Below are positions 1 to 8,910 of a stretch of 64,000 nucleotides of DNA, in pieces. Origin of the DNA: Polaribacter sp. Q13 (GTDB lineage Bacteria; Bacteroidota; Bacteroidia; Flavobacteriales; Flavobacteriaceae). Position 1 is the stretch's first letter; each line of letters opens with the position of its first letter. Location: positions 1,942,001-2,006,000 of the forward strand of contig NZ_CP074436.1 of NCBI RefSeq assembly GCF_016858305.2, read 5' to 3'. The notes below the pieces were generated by a model that ran no database searches, was not told the origin of the DNA, and saw only the letters and a list, made by a program, of their open reading frames with translations. The position numbers and the translations under genes were made by a program.

Positions 1-996
1 ATTCACTTTCTTTTGTCTTTTCTGTTGAAACAACTCAAAAACATTTTTGTCTTTATTTTCAGCTATTAAATTACTTAAATAATAGGCATCTTCAATAGCT
101 TGTGCTCCTCCTTGTCCCATATTTGGAGTTGTAGCATGACCAGCATCTCCAATTAAACAAATATTATTTTTATGCCATTTTTTAAGTGGGTTTAAATCGT
201 GAATATCACTTTTTATAATTTGATAGATTTCTGTTGCAGCAATTAAGTCAGTTATTAAAGGATCAAAATCAGAAAACATTTTTAGCAACTTCTCTTTTAC
301 CAAATTAACCTCTACTTCCTCATTTTCTTTTGCCAAAACAACTGCAAACCAATAGGTTTTATCTTTTGAAACTTTCGATATTCCGAATCTAATTTTATTT
401 CCCCAAAGTTCAAATCCTCTGTGTAATAAATCGTCTTCTAACACCCTATTTGTAATTCCTCGCCAACAAGTTTGCCCAGAATATCTTTTGCTACTTTCTG
501 GAAATAACTGTTGTCTGACTTTAGAGTTGATACCATCTGCAGCAATTAAAAAATCTGTTGTTGTTTTAGAAGCATCATTAAATGTAACTTCTATTTTATT
601 AGCTGCTATTTCTTTAAAAGATTCAAAACCTTTGTTTAAAAATATTTTCTCTTTCGGAATTTTATCAAATAACAATTTTTGAAGCGCTGCTCTATGAATT
701 GCAACGGTTGTATAGCCAAAAATATCTTTTATAAAATCTTGATTACTATCTGAAATTGGTGATAAATCTTGTTTGCCAATGGTAATTCTATCAATAAAAT
801 TGCCGTTAGCAATTACGTCTTCTAAAACACCTAAACTTTCTAAAACTTGCAATGCATTTGGCGCTAACCAAATTCCGGCGCCGACTTCATTTAAAACAGG
901 TGCTTTTTCAAAAATTTGGTATTCGATTCCTTTTTGTTCAAAAGCCAATGCTGTCGTCAATCCACCAATTCCTGCGCCAATGATTGTATATTTCAT
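1..996 (-). CDS. FAD-dependent monooxygenase (partial, C-terminus beyond window)
   Basis: This is a group A flavoprotein monooxygenase (salicylate hydroxylase/UbiH-like fold) that would hydroxylate an aromatic or similar substrate using NAD(P)H and O2. The N-terminus reads MKYTIIGAGIGG, with the FAD-binding GxGxxG at residues 7-12. A DG motif (AADGINS) follows in the middle, and the second FAD motif GDAGHATTPNMGQG lies near the truncated end. The frame is open for 332 codons to the window edge; most family members are about 370-390 residues, so only a short tail is missing. It starts 7 bp after the DUF1697 gene and is the last visible gene of the kynurenine operon. The substrate cannot be told from sequence; it is a paralogue of, but clearly distinct from, the KMO upstream. 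Confidence 0.88.
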   Translation of the reverse strand, partial: MKYTIIGAGIGGLTTALAFEQKGIEYQIFEKAPVLNEVGAGIWLAPNALQVLESLGVLEDVIANGNFIDRITIGKQDLSPISDSNQDFIKDIFGYTTVAIHRAALQKLLFDKIPKEKIFLNKGFESFKEIAANKIEVTFNDASKTTTDFLIAADGINSKVRQQLFPESSKRYSGQTCWRGITNRVLEDDLLHRGFELWGNKIRFGISKVSKDKTYWFAVVLAKENEEVEVNLVKEKLLKMFSDFDPLITDLIAATEIYQIIKSDIHDLNPLKKWHKNNICLIGDAGHATTPNMGQGGAQAIEDAYYLSNLIAENKDKNVFELFQQKRQKKVN

Positions 997-1003
997 ACCA
1001 ATT

Positions 1004-1528
1004 TTAATTGCTTTCTGCCAACTCTAATAACTTTAATGTGGTATTATAATTTCTAGTTGTTGCGCTTACATACAAGCTTCTCTCAAATAAATTATTAGAA
1101 AGTTTAGTTTTAGCAAAACCAGTTTCGCAATAAATATATACCATATCATTATCTATTAAATATTTATCATTCTCAATATCTTTTACCTCAACTTTTGTTT
1201 CATATACTTTTTTATTTAAAAAAACAAAGGCAACTATTTTGGTGTTGTCTGTAGGAAAAGGGTAACTAGCAATTGCTTTTTTTAATTGAGGAATTGTTCT
1301 TGCAATTACAGGAATATCAAAACCAAATTTATTTTGAATTCCTTCATTAATTTTCTTACAAATCACAGATTTACCATCATCAGATTCTAAAATAATGTTT
1401 CCACTCTGAATGTATGTTTGTACGTTTTTAAAACCTAAATCGTTTAATAAATCACGTAGTTCTGCCATTGGGAGTTTATTTTTTCCCGACACATTTATTC
1501 CTCTTAATAAAACAATAAAACTCTTCAT
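1004..1528 (-). CDS. DUF1697 family protein
   Basis: A 174-residue soluble protein of the DUF1697 family, whose biochemical role is not established. The family signature is clear at the N-terminus (MKSFIVLLRGINVSGKNKLP) and in the segment VQTYIQSGNIILES. I chose the ATG that begins MKSF because family members start there; a longer frame running 20 codons upstream would overlap the preceding gene. It sits 8 bp downstream of the unknown membrane-protein gene and 7 bp upstream of the FAD monooxygenase gene, so it is almost certainly co-transcribed with both. Confidence 0.85.
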   Translation of the reverse strand: MKSFIVLLRGINVSGKNKLPMAELRDLLNDLGFKNVQTYIQSGNIILESDDGKSVICKKINEGIQNKFGFDIPVIARTIPQLKKAIASYPFPTDNTKIVAFVFLNKKVYETKVEVKDIENDKYLIDNDMVYIYCETGFAKTKLSNNLFERSLYVSATTRNYNTTLKLLELAESN

Positions 1529-1536
1529 AATATGAA

Positions 1537-2484
1537 CTAATTGGTTGGTTTTTGTAATGTTATTTTTACTTTTCTTATAAAACAGCAATTTGCAGTATCT
1601 TCTTTTTTAAGTAAAAACCTTTTAAAAGATACTGTTTTTAACTTAAATTCTTCTCGCTTCATTTCTGAATTATTACTTGTAAAATAAAACAAATGTTTAG
1701 GATTTTTTAAATCAATTTTATGATAAAAAAGATTTTTAATACTACCCTCTAGTTTTTCCTTTTTTAATTCCTCTTCGCTAAAATCAATAAAACTGACTTG
1801 TCTTTCATTTATTCTATCAATTCTTAACATTCTTTTTTGAAACTTAGAAAGCTTTTTCTTTTTATCCATTAATTTTAAAAGCATCTTTTTCTCTTTTTCT
1901 GTATGAAAAAAAGTATTACAAACATTGTAATTAATTTCATTTTCAACATTAGTAAAAATACTTAATCTTACTTTTAAAGAATCTTTTTCTAGATAAGCAC
2001 GATACCCTAAAGTATCTTTTTTATTTAAAAACCGTTCTATACTTCTAGCTTCCGCATCGTAAGTAATATATGTAAACATCCCTCTATAATTATCTCTTTT
2101 AAAATTAGGGTATAATTTAACAGTTAAGTTTGCTGCAGTATCATTTGTGTAAATTAAAAGATCAGAAATACTATTTTCTTTTTTTTCCCAATCAATATTT
2201 AATGTTTTGTTTGCTAAATTCAACCTTTTTATAGATTTATTCGTAGCACTTACAATAGGGTCTTCATTTGCTTTTTTAACTTCAGAAATAATAAAATTTA
2301 ATACAAGAGCTACTAAGAAAACACCAATAATACTTATAACAAATTTTAGAATAGTTTTAAAAATCTTATTATTAGAAACACTTCCTCTCTTTTTTTTACC
2401 TAAATACGAGTTTTCATTTTTTTTAGCCTCTGCATCATTTTTAATATTTTTATCAAATATATTTATTGGAAGTTTATTTTTCAT
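1537..2484 (-). CDS. Hypothetical single-pass membrane protein
   Basis: I do not recognise this 315-residue protein. The N-terminal 40 residues are Lys/Asn rich. One strongly hydrophobic segment follows at about residues 43-66 (LKFVISIIGVFLVALVLNFI), and then about 250 mostly polar residues, which suggests a membrane anchor with a large soluble domain. The charge distribution favours a cytoplasmic N-terminus and a periplasmic domain. The soluble part is rich in charged residues (KLMDKKKKLSKFQKRML) and has no catalytic motif that I can see. It begins 13 bp after kmo and is followed 8 bp later by the DUF1697 gene, so it looks like a true operon member. Confidence 0.75.
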   Translation of the reverse strand: MKNKLPINIFDKNIKNDAEAKKNENSYLGKKKRGSVSNNKIFKTILKFVISIIGVFLVALVLNFIISEVKKANEDPIVSATNKSIKRLNLANKTLNIDWEKKENSISDLLIYTNDTAANLTVKLYPNFKRDNYRGMFTYITYDAEARSIERFLNKKDTLGYRAYLEKDSLKVRLSIFTNVENEINYNVCNTFFHTEKEKKMLLKLMDKKKKLSKFQKRMLRIDRINERQVSFIDFSEEELKKEKLEGSIKNLFYHKIDLKNPKHLFYFTSNNSEMKREEFKLKTVSFKRFLLKKEDTANCCFIRKVKITLQKPTN

Positions 2485-2497
2485 TACTTACCTCATA

Positions 2498-3907
2498 TTA
2501 TAATCTTGTTAGATCATACTCTTCTAAAATAATATTGGTCTCTATTATCACTTTCTCTAAAATAACTTTTAACTCGTCTTTTGTCATGTTTAAATGCGTG
2601 TGGACTTCTTCTCCTGCAATTAAATTCAACAACGCTTTGTCTTGCGCTCTACCCTTTTTCATGGCTTCGTTGTACCCAATATTTGCATTAAAAGTGACTA
2701 ACGAATATTTGGAGAAATACTCAGTTGGAAACGTCTTTTCTAAATCCATTTCTATTTTTCTTTTCTCTTTAAAAATAGGATTTGCCACATGATCTCGCAT
2801 TTCATAAAAGTTATCAATTGCTAAATCTGCAATGGCATCCGTATCTTGTTTTCTTGCTTTTTGATAGGTTTTAAAAACAGTCTCCCAAGAATCTAAATTT
2901 TGATTTAAAATTTCATCAAAAACAGTAACATCTTCAAACGAGGCATTCATACCTTGTCCGTAAAATGGTACAATTGCATGCGCAGAATCACCCAATAAAA
3001 CGGTTTTATTTTGATAAGACCAAGGCGAACATTTTACGGTTCCTAAAGCACCTGTTGGATTGTTTATAAATTCGTCTTTTATATTCGGAATGATTGCTAA
3101 AGCATCGGGGAACTCTTGCTCAAAAAACTGTGTTATTTTTTCTTCGGATGTTAAATTTTCGAAATTAAATTCGCCTTCAGTATAACTTAAAAATAGCGTA
3201 ACGGTAAAACTACCATCTAAATTGGGTAAGGCTATTAACATGAAATCACCACGAGGCCAAATGTGTAAATGCTGATTGCTAATTTGATGTTTCCCGTTTT
3301 TATCCGCAGGAATTTCTAATTCTTTATATCCGTGATTTAGATAATTCTGAGAATAGCTAAACAAAAATTTACGTTCTAAATAATAGCTTTTTCTTAGAGA
3401 AGAACCTGAGCCATCTGTACCAAAAATTACATCTGCTTTTATAGAAAATTCTTGCTTGGTTTCGTAATCTTTAAAATGTGCGGTATTATTTTCTATATCA
3501 ACATTTTTACATTTTTTATTAAAATGAATGTTTACATTTTCGTGCTTTTCTGCCTCGTTTAATAAGAGAGCATTTAAATCGCCACGAGAAATAGAATTGA
3601 TATATTCATTTTCTCGACCAGAATAATTAGAAGCAAAGGTATTTCCTTTTTTGTCATGGATTAATCGTCCGAACATAGGAATACAAATTTCTCTAGCCTT
3701 CTCTTCTACTCCGCATAAACGCAATGCTTTAAAACCTCTGTCCGATAAAGCTAGATTGATAGATCTTCCGGCAGAAATATCTACTTTTCTTAAATCTGGT
3801 CTGCTTTCATACAATTCTATTTTATAACCTCTTTGCGCTAAGCGTAAAGCAAGTAAGCTTCCACATAAACCAGCACCTATTATTAGTATAGTATCTTTTC
3901 TGTTCAT
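2498..3907 (-). CDS. kmo: Kynurenine 3-monooxygenase
   Basis: This enzyme hydroxylates L-kynurenine to 3-hydroxykynurenine using FAD, NADPH and O2, in tryptophan degradation or de novo NAD synthesis. At 469 residues it has the family length. The FAD GxGxxG is at residues 11-16 (GAGLCGS). It is followed by the KMO-typical stretch SAGRSINLALSDRG and the segment SISRGDLNALLL. The second FAD motif is GDSAHAIVPFYGQGMNA. The C-terminal tail is hydrophobic in part (LNLIAGEE onward), as in other KMOs. It follows kynU by 53 bp, an interval filled by a palindromic repeat, and belongs to the same minus-strand operon. Pairing with kynureninase makes the assignment very secure. Confidence 0.96.
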   Translation of the reverse strand: MNRKDTILIIGAGLCGSLLALRLAQRGYKIELYESRPDLRKVDISAGRSINLALSDRGFKALRLCGVEEKAREICIPMFGRLIHDKKGNTFASNYSGRENEYINSISRGDLNALLLNEAEKHENVNIHFNKKCKNVDIENNTAHFKDYETKQEFSIKADVIFGTDGSGSSLRKSYYLERKFLFSYSQNYLNHGYKELEIPADKNGKHQISNQHLHIWPRGDFMLIALPNLDGSFTVTLFLSYTEGEFNFENLTSEEKITQFFEQEFPDALAIIPNIKDEFINNPTGALGTVKCSPWSYQNKTVLLGDSAHAIVPFYGQGMNASFEDVTVFDEILNQNLDSWETVFKTYQKARKQDTDAIADLAIDNFYEMRDHVANPIFKEKRKIEMDLEKTFPTEYFSKYSLVTFNANIGYNEAMKKGRAQDKALLNLIAGEEVHTHLNMTKDELKVILEKVIIETNIILEEYDLTRL

Positions 3908-3920
3908 TTTTTCAAAAATT

Positions 3921-3953
3921 AAACCTCACAGGTTTTTAAAACCTTTGAGGTTT
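3921..3953. repeat. Intergenic palindrome between kynU and kmo
   Basis: An imperfect palindrome with outer arms AAACCTCA and TGAGGTTT (3921-3928 / 3946-3953) and inner arms AGGTTT and AAACCT (3930-3935 / 3939-3944). It would form a long hairpin in the RNA between the two cistrons. The word resembles dispersed CCTCACAGGTTTT-type palindromes that I associate with Flavobacteriaceae intergenic regions. It might terminate or stabilise part of the message, but it lacks a clear U-run. Confidence 0.6.
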
Positions 3954-3960
3954 CTTGTAT

Positions 3961-5220
3961 CTACAATAACTCTTTTAATATTGAAACCATGCTGTACACA
4001 TCTTCAAAAGTATTATATAATGGAGTTGGCGCGCAACGGATAACATCTGGTTCTCGCCAATCTGTAATAATATGTTTTTCTGTTAGTTTTATATGCAAAC
4101 TTTTATCGGCATTTTTAACCTGAATGGACAATTGGCAACCACGTTCTTTTTGATTACTTGGTGTAATAATTTTAATATCTTCAGAACCAATTTCATTGAT
4201 TAAATACTCGAAATAACCGGTTAGTTTTTCTGATTTTTCTCTCAAAGCATCCATACCAACTTCATCAAATAAATCTAAAGACGCTTTTATGGCCGCCATA
4301 GATAATATTGGCGGATTGGATAATTGCCAACCTTCTGCTCCTTCCATTACATCAAAAGGCATTCGCATATTAAAACGGGTGGCTTTATTGTGATTCCACC
4401 AACCAGAAAAACGTGGTAACTCTTTATTTTTTGCGTGTTTTTCATGGACAAATAATCCGGCTAAACTCCCTGGTCCTGAGTTTAAGTATTTGTACGTACA
4501 CCACGCAGCAAAATCGACTCCTGATTCATGCAAATTTGGTTGAATATTTCCTGCTCCGTGTGCTAAATCAATTCCTACAACACAATCTTTAGCATGACCA
4601 ATCTGAGCGATCCGCTCTAAATCTAAAAACTGACCAGTGTAATAATTTACACCTCCAATTAATAACAACGCAATTTCGTTTCCTTGTTCTTCAACAATCG
4701 TTTCTAAATCTTCTATATTAAGTAACTCTTCTCCTACTCTTGGTTTCCACTCAATAATATCGTCTTTAGAAAATCCGTGAAATTCTAATTGAGATTGCAC
4801 TGCATATCTATCCGAAGGAAAAGCATCACTTTCTATAACAATTTTATATTTTGTTTTTGTTGGCCTGTAAAACGACACCATTAACAAATGTAAATTAGTT
4901 GTTAAGGTGTTCATAATCACAACTTCTATCGGTTTTGCGCCAACAATTTTCGCCATTTTATCAGTTAATAATTCATGATAATTTAGCCATGGATTTTTTG
5001 CTTCAAAATGACCTTCTACTCCTAAATTAGCCCAATCTTCTAATTCCTGATTGATATATCCTTTGGTAGATTTTGGCTGTAAGCCTAAAGAATTCCCTGT
5101 AAAATACAACCAATCTTTTCCGTTTTTGTCTTTCGGAATATGGAATCGGTTTCGCAAATAAGAAAGTGGATCTTCTTTATCTTGCTGTTTGGCAAATTCT
5201 AAATTATTTTGATATTTCAT
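3961..5220 (-). CDS. kynU: Kynureninase
   Basis: This PLP-dependent fold-type I hydrolase cleaves 3-hydroxykynurenine (or kynurenine) to 3-hydroxyanthranilate (or anthranilate) and alanine. The 419-residue protein has the canonical length. The PLP lysine is K244 in CTYKYLNSGPGS, preceded by the cofactor-binding GIDLAHGAGN (D218). The N-terminal YFTGNSLGLQPKS is also a kynureninase hallmark. It is the promoter-proximal gene of the operon with kmo. The substrate of the pair suggests the route to 3-hydroxyanthranilate and then NAD or ring cleavage; neither 3-HAO nor tryptophan dioxygenase is in this window. Confidence 0.96.
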   Translation of the reverse strand: MKYQNNLEFAKQQDKEDPLSYLRNRFHIPKDKNGKDWLYFTGNSLGLQPKSTKGYINQELEDWANLGVEGHFEAKNPWLNYHELLTDKMAKIVGAKPIEVVIMNTLTTNLHLLMVSFYRPTKTKYKIVIESDAFPSDRYAVQSQLEFHGFSKDDIIEWKPRVGEELLNIEDLETIVEEQGNEIALLLIGGVNYYTGQFLDLERIAQIGHAKDCVVGIDLAHGAGNIQPNLHESGVDFAAWCTYKYLNSGPGSLAGLFVHEKHAKNKELPRFSGWWNHNKATRFNMRMPFDVMEGAEGWQLSNPPILSMAAIKASLDLFDEVGMDALREKSEKLTGYFEYLINEIGSEDIKIITPSNQKERGCQLSIQVKNADKSLHIKLTEKHIITDWREPDVIRCAPTPLYNTFEDVYSMVSILKELL

Positions 5221-5243
5221 CAGCGTTAAAAAATGAGTGTTTC

Positions 5244-5274
5244 CAAATATAAAACAATCCTAATTAGATTTCAA
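5244..5274 (-). promoter_or_regulatory. Predicted promoter of the kynurenine operon
   Basis: Read on the minus strand, TTG (5274-5272) is followed after 20 bases by TATATTTG (5251-5244). This matches the Bacteroidota sigma-ABfr consensus (TTTG, 17-23 bases, TAnnTTTG) exactly in the -7 box. The predicted start lies about 20 bases before the kynU ATG. Confidence 0.6.
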
Positions 5275-5330
5275 TTTTTAGATGTGAATTTCAAACTTTT
5301 TTACCACGAATTCACAAATTATAAAGAATA

Positions 5331-5338
5331 TAGTTTTG
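5331..5338 (+). promoter_or_regulatory. Predicted -7 box for the NlpC/P60 lipoprotein gene
   Basis: TAGTTTTG fits the TAnnTTTG consensus and lies 22 bases before the ATG. No good TTTG box is present at the usual upstream distance, so this is a half-match. Confidence 0.4.
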
Positions 5339-5360
5339 TATTTTAGCAAAAACATTTTTA

Positions 5361-6548
5361 ATGAAAATTATAAAAAACGTTTCTTTTTTAATGCTAATGG
5401 TTTTTATGTCTTGTAAAAACGACACAAAAACAATAACTGAATTAGAAAATATTCAATCGAATTTAAAAGCAGAATTTGCTCCAGACAAGCGTGTGGAATT
5501 GTTTGACATCAAATTTGAATCAGTAGACAATCATCTTATTTTAGAAGGAGAAACTACTTCTAAAAAAGCTTTTTTGATACTTTTAGACAGCTTAAAAAAT
5601 AGAAAATTAGCATTTACCAATCATGTACGTATTTTACCTGATTCTGCTGTAGGAAAACTACAATATGCAATTGCTAGAAATTCGGTCATCAATATTCGGT
5701 CTCAACCAAAACATTCTGCAGAATTAGGTACACAAGGTTTGCTTGGAATGTCTTTAAAAGTATTGGATAAAAAAGGTGATTTCTATAGAATTCAAACTCC
5801 AGACAATTATATTTCTTGGGTTGATAAAGGCGGAATTCAATCGATGACTAAAAGTGAGTTTGATGCTTGGAATAACTCTAAAAAGGTACTTTTTACTGAA
5901 ATTTTCGGGTATACTTATGCTGATAAATCAGCAAATTCTGAAATTGTTTCTGATATTACTTTTGGTGGATTGCTTCAATATATTTCTGAAGACAATGATT
6001 TCTATAAAGTAAAATATCCTGACAACAGAATTGGATTTATTAAAAAGAATGAAGCTGTTATTTATAGTTCTTGGCTAAAAAATATAGTTGCATCAAAAGA
6101 AAATATTGAAACTGTAGCTAAAACCATGAATGGTTTTCCTTATTTATGGGGCGGAACTTCTAGCAAAGGAATTGATTGTAGTGGTTTTACTAAAATGGTG
6201 TATTTAATGAATGGTTTTATCATTCCTAGAGATGCTTCTCAACAAATTAATGCTGGTAAAACCGTAGATAAAAACTTAAAATTTGAAGGTTTAGAGAAAG
6301 GTGATTTACTTTTCTTTGGTACAAAAGCGACCCCAAATAAAAAACAACGTGTTACGCATGTTGGTATTTGGTTAGGTAATAACAAAATGGAATTTATCCA
6401 TTCTTCTGGAAACGTGCATTTGAGTTCTATGAACGCTGATGAAACTAACTATGATGAATTTAATAAGAATAGATATTTAGGAAGTCAACGTTATTTAGGT
6501 GTCAAAGATGAAATGATTGTAGACTTGAAAGAAAAAATAAAGCTTTAG
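5361..6548 (+). CDS. SH3-domain NlpC/P60 peptidase, lipoprotein
   Basis: A cell-wall peptidase of the C40 family, expected to cut peptide stems of peptidoglycan in the periplasm. A type II signal peptide ends in a lipobox at FMSC (Cys 18 or so). Two bacterial SH3-like modules follow: roughly residues 110-160, starting ARNSVINIRSQPKHSA, and roughly 175-230. The C-terminal NlpC/P60 domain has the nucleophile C273 (GIDCSGF), H333 (RVTHVGIW) and H347 (FIHSSG), a complete triad. The order SH3-SH3-NlpC is common in Bacteroidota, where structures of such proteins show specificity for the free N-terminal L-Ala-gamma-D-Glu end. It is followed 22 bp later by a beta-barrel gene on the same strand. Confidence 0.92.
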   Translation: MKIIKNVSFLMLMVFMSCKNDTKTITELENIQSNLKAEFAPDKRVELFDIKFESVDNHLILEGETTSKKAFLILLDSLKNRKLAFTNHVRILPDSAVGKLQYAIARNSVINIRSQPKHSAELGTQGLLGMSLKVLDKKGDFYRIQTPDNYISWVDKGGIQSMTKSEFDAWNNSKKVLFTEIFGYTYADKSANSEIVSDITFGGLLQYISEDNDFYKVKYPDNRIGFIKKNEAVIYSSWLKNIVASKENIETVAKTMNGFPYLWGGTSSKGIDCSGFTKMVYLMNGFIIPRDASQQINAGKTVDKNLKFEGLEKGDLLFFGTKATPNKKQRVTHVGIWLGNNKMEFIHSSGNVHLSSMNADETNYDEFNKNRYLGSQRYLGVKDEMIVDLKEKIKL

Positions 6549-6570
6549 TTGTTACGTATTGTAAAACATT

Positions 6571-7140
6571 ATGAATAAAACGCTGATATTATTAATGATT
6601 GTTCTGACTTCAAATTTAGTTGAAGCTCAGTTTATAAAAGAAAAATCAATAAATGCTCAGATCGGATATGGTATTAGCGCTCCTTACAATAGCATTGACG
6701 AGGTTGCTGATAATGGTTTTTTTATACAAGGAGAACTAGTATTAAAAGTGGCTTCTTGGTTTGAATTAAGACCATACGCAGGTTTTATTTTGACAAATTC
6801 AAACGGAAAAGATTTAAATGACAATCCGACAAATGAAAAAGCCGAATCAAAAGCTTTTTTACTTGGAGGAAAAGCAAGAGTTCGGGCACCAATTCCTTGG
6901 GTTGCACCATACGTTGAAATTGGAATAGGTACTTCAATTGGAAAATTTGAAACATTTACAGCTTTCGATAATATTGATAAAAGTGGAATTATATATCACA
7001 TCCCTTTTTCAATTGGACTAGAGTTAGGAAAGAATAATAATGTTGATTTAGGATTTACTTATTATTTTCAACCATCAGTCCAACAATTCGCTGGAGCTTT
7101 TGCTGTTGGAATTACATTTCCGCTGAATAATAAAAAATAA
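6571..7140 (+). CDS. Probable outer-membrane beta-barrel protein
   Basis: The 189-residue product has a signal peptide (cleavage likely after VEAQ, about residue 20). Alternating hydrophobic strands follow, for instance INAQIGYGISAPY, GELVLKVASWFELRPYAGF and the closing strand FAGAFAVGITFPL, which ends in aromatic and aliphatic residues as outer-membrane barrels do. This resembles small outer-membrane beta-barrel families (about 8 strands). No function can be assigned. It lies 22 bp after the NlpC/P60 gene and may be co-transcribed with it. Confidence 0.75.
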   Translation: MNKTLILLMIVLTSNLVEAQFIKEKSINAQIGYGISAPYNSIDEVADNGFFIQGELVLKVASWFELRPYAGFILTNSNGKDLNDNPTNEKAESKAFLLGGKARVRAPIPWVAPYVEIGIGTSIGKFETFTAFDNIDKSGIIYHIPFSIGLELGKNNNVDLGFTYYFQPSVQQFAGAFAVGITFPLNNKK

Positions 7141-7261
7141 CGTATCACAACAATTAATTACCTAATTGCAAGAATATTAATAAAATATTGTCAGGCTTTC
7201 CATATCTGATTATTTTACTAACTTTAGTGTTTAAATGACGTTAGCTTTAATTTACTTAAAA

Positions 7262-7843
7262 ATGAAATTAATACAAAAACGAGGAGAAAAAACTAAAGAA
7301 TTTGAATTAATAGCTAATGAACTATTTGTCAAAGAAAAAAGTCTTTTAAGTACAAAAGAATGGTCTGTTGATATTGAGAATATTGCTCATTACAAAACCA
7401 TTGAAACACATTCTAAAAAAGGAGTTAATATTATTGGAATCGTATTTATTTTAATTGCAATTTTATCTTGGGTTGGATTATTTATTGAGGGAAATTCTAA
7501 TGGAGAAAAAGACGTAATTATTTGGGGTGGAATTTTCATGCTCTTTCTAGGTATTATTGCTTTAAAAGCTCCTATGAATAATACTTTAACGATTAATACA
7601 TCTCATGGAAATCTAATTTTTTACTTAGATTCTCCATCAAGAGATGAGGTTGAAGAATTTGCTTCCGTTTTAATTAAAAAATCGAAAAAGAGTTTAGTTG
7701 AAAAATATTCTAGAGTAGATTTTGATATTCCAGAAGAAACTTTTATTGAACAAATAAATTGGTTATTGAATAATAATTTAATTGACATCAATTTTTACAA
7801 TGAAAAGAAAAATGAATACAAAATTCAAAAACTAATCAAGTAA
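7262..7843 (+). CDS. Hypothetical membrane protein
   Basis: I do not recognise this 193-residue protein. It has an N-terminal soluble part of about 55 residues and two transmembrane segments (about residues 58-77, IIGIVFILIAILSWVGLFI, and 89-105, IWGGIFMLFLGIIAL). A C-terminal cytoplasmic-looking region follows, with a DUF-like module rich in Lys and Asp. I prefer the ATG beginning MKLIQKRGEKTKEFE; an ATG 27 bases upstream is possible but adds an implausible MTLALIYLK leader. Confidence 0.65.
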   Translation: MKLIQKRGEKTKEFELIANELFVKEKSLLSTKEWSVDIENIAHYKTIETHSKKGVNIIGIVFILIAILSWVGLFIEGNSNGEKDVIIWGGIFMLFLGIIALKAPMNNTLTINTSHGNLIFYLDSPSRDEVEEFASVLIKKSKKSLVEKYSRVDFDIPEETFIEQINWLLNNNLIDINFYNEKKNEYKIQKLIK

Positions 7844-7969
7844 ATACTAAAGCAAACACCATTTATAAAAAATAAATAGATTAATGTTTTACCCAAAAAG
7901 CAACTTTTTATAACACAACAATATTGGTCCTAATTTAAAAATGCCTTAAAAATCAATTACAAAACAATC

Positions 7970-8647
7970 ATGAATAAAACACCAAAACGAACTTGCATCC
8001 TCATTATATTCTCCTTTGTTTTCTTAAGTTGCCATAACAATAAAAACAAAAGTAATTTTGAATTAAAACAAGGTGATTTACTGTTTCAGAATACAGGAAC
8101 GGGCGAAATTGATAATGCCATTAAAGATGTAACAGCAACTTCATTAGCTAAAAACTATTCTCATGTTGGAATGGCAATGAAAAAAGACGGAAAATGGTTT
8201 GTAATAGAGGCGATTCCTAAAGAAGGAATTTGCCAAACTCCTTTAATAAAGTTTTTGAACAGAAATAAAAATAAGTTCAACAAATCTGCAACCACGGTTG
8301 CAAGACTAGATAATTATTACCAACCTTATATATCTAAAGCAATAGCATATGGAGTAGAAAGAATAAATACGCCTTATGATGAGATTTTTTTATGGGATGA
8401 CAACTCTTATTATTGCTCAGAATTAGTTTATAAAATGTTTTCTTCTCAAGATTTACCAACAGAATCTATTCCTTTTCTTACACACTCAATGACGTTTAAC
8501 GACAGCTCAGGAAACCCAATGCCTAGTTGGAAAGCTTATTACAAAACTCGAAACCAACCTATTCCTGAGGGCATTGAAGGTACAAACCCAAATTTGATGG
8601 CTAGCAGCCCTCGTATTAAATTTGTACATGATTATGAGAATGAATAA
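7970..8647 (+). CDS. YiiX-like permuted papain-fold amidase, lipoprotein
   Basis: This belongs to the permuted NlpC/P60 group represented by YiiX/YebB-like enzymes, cysteine amidases or peptidases with a circularly permuted papain fold. The signal peptide ends at a lipobox (FLSC, Cys 21). The domain opens with LKQGDLLFQN. The catalytic His is H65 in YSHVGM, and the Cys is C149 in YYCSELVY, so His precedes Cys as expected for the permuted fold. The exact substrate is unknown. It is the second cysteine amidase lipoprotein within 3 kb and has its own gap of 126 bp upstream. Confidence 0.85.
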   Translation: MNKTPKRTCILIIFSFVFLSCHNNKNKSNFELKQGDLLFQNTGTGEIDNAIKDVTATSLAKNYSHVGMAMKKDGKWFVIEAIPKEGICQTPLIKFLNRNKNKFNKSATTVARLDNYYQPYISKAIAYGVERINTPYDEIFLWDDNSYYCSELVYKMFSSQDLPTESIPFLTHSMTFNDSSGNPMPSWKAYYKTRNQPIPEGIEGTNPNLMASSPRIKFVHDYENE

Positions 8648-8763
8648 ATGATAAAGTTATTTTATATAAATTACAGTTGACAATAGCGTACAAAATTATT
8701 TAATATTCTATTTTGTATTTCTTACCTAAATTTAATAAAAACAGCATTTGTTCTTTTAATAAA

Positions 8764-8903
8764 CAGATTACTTCGTTTCTCGGAATGACAGCATGTTAAC
8801 AAACAAGTCTAGCCCTGATTGAAACCTTTCGACTTCGCTCAAGACAGGCTTTCATCCTTTTTGCTTTTTCTGCAAAAAGATATAGTGGAAAGCAGGAAAT
8901 AGC
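8764..8903. repeat. Dispersed intergenic repeats (two element types)
   Basis: Most of the 318-bp gap between the YiiX-like and M23 genes is repeat DNA. The interval 8764-8790 is the reverse complement of a 27-bp word at 23754-23780, with 23 of 27 positions identical (core CGAAGYAATCTG). The interval 8809-8903 is a structured element containing CATCCTTTTT, a GC-poor hairpin and AAAAAGATATAGTGGAAAGC. The AAAAAGATATAGTG core recurs at 23841-23854. Inside it, TTTCGACTTCGCTCAAGACAGG (8827-8848) looks like an inserted separate repeat word. No gene is visible in the gap. Confidence 0.7.
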
Positions 8904-8910
8904 TTCAAAA

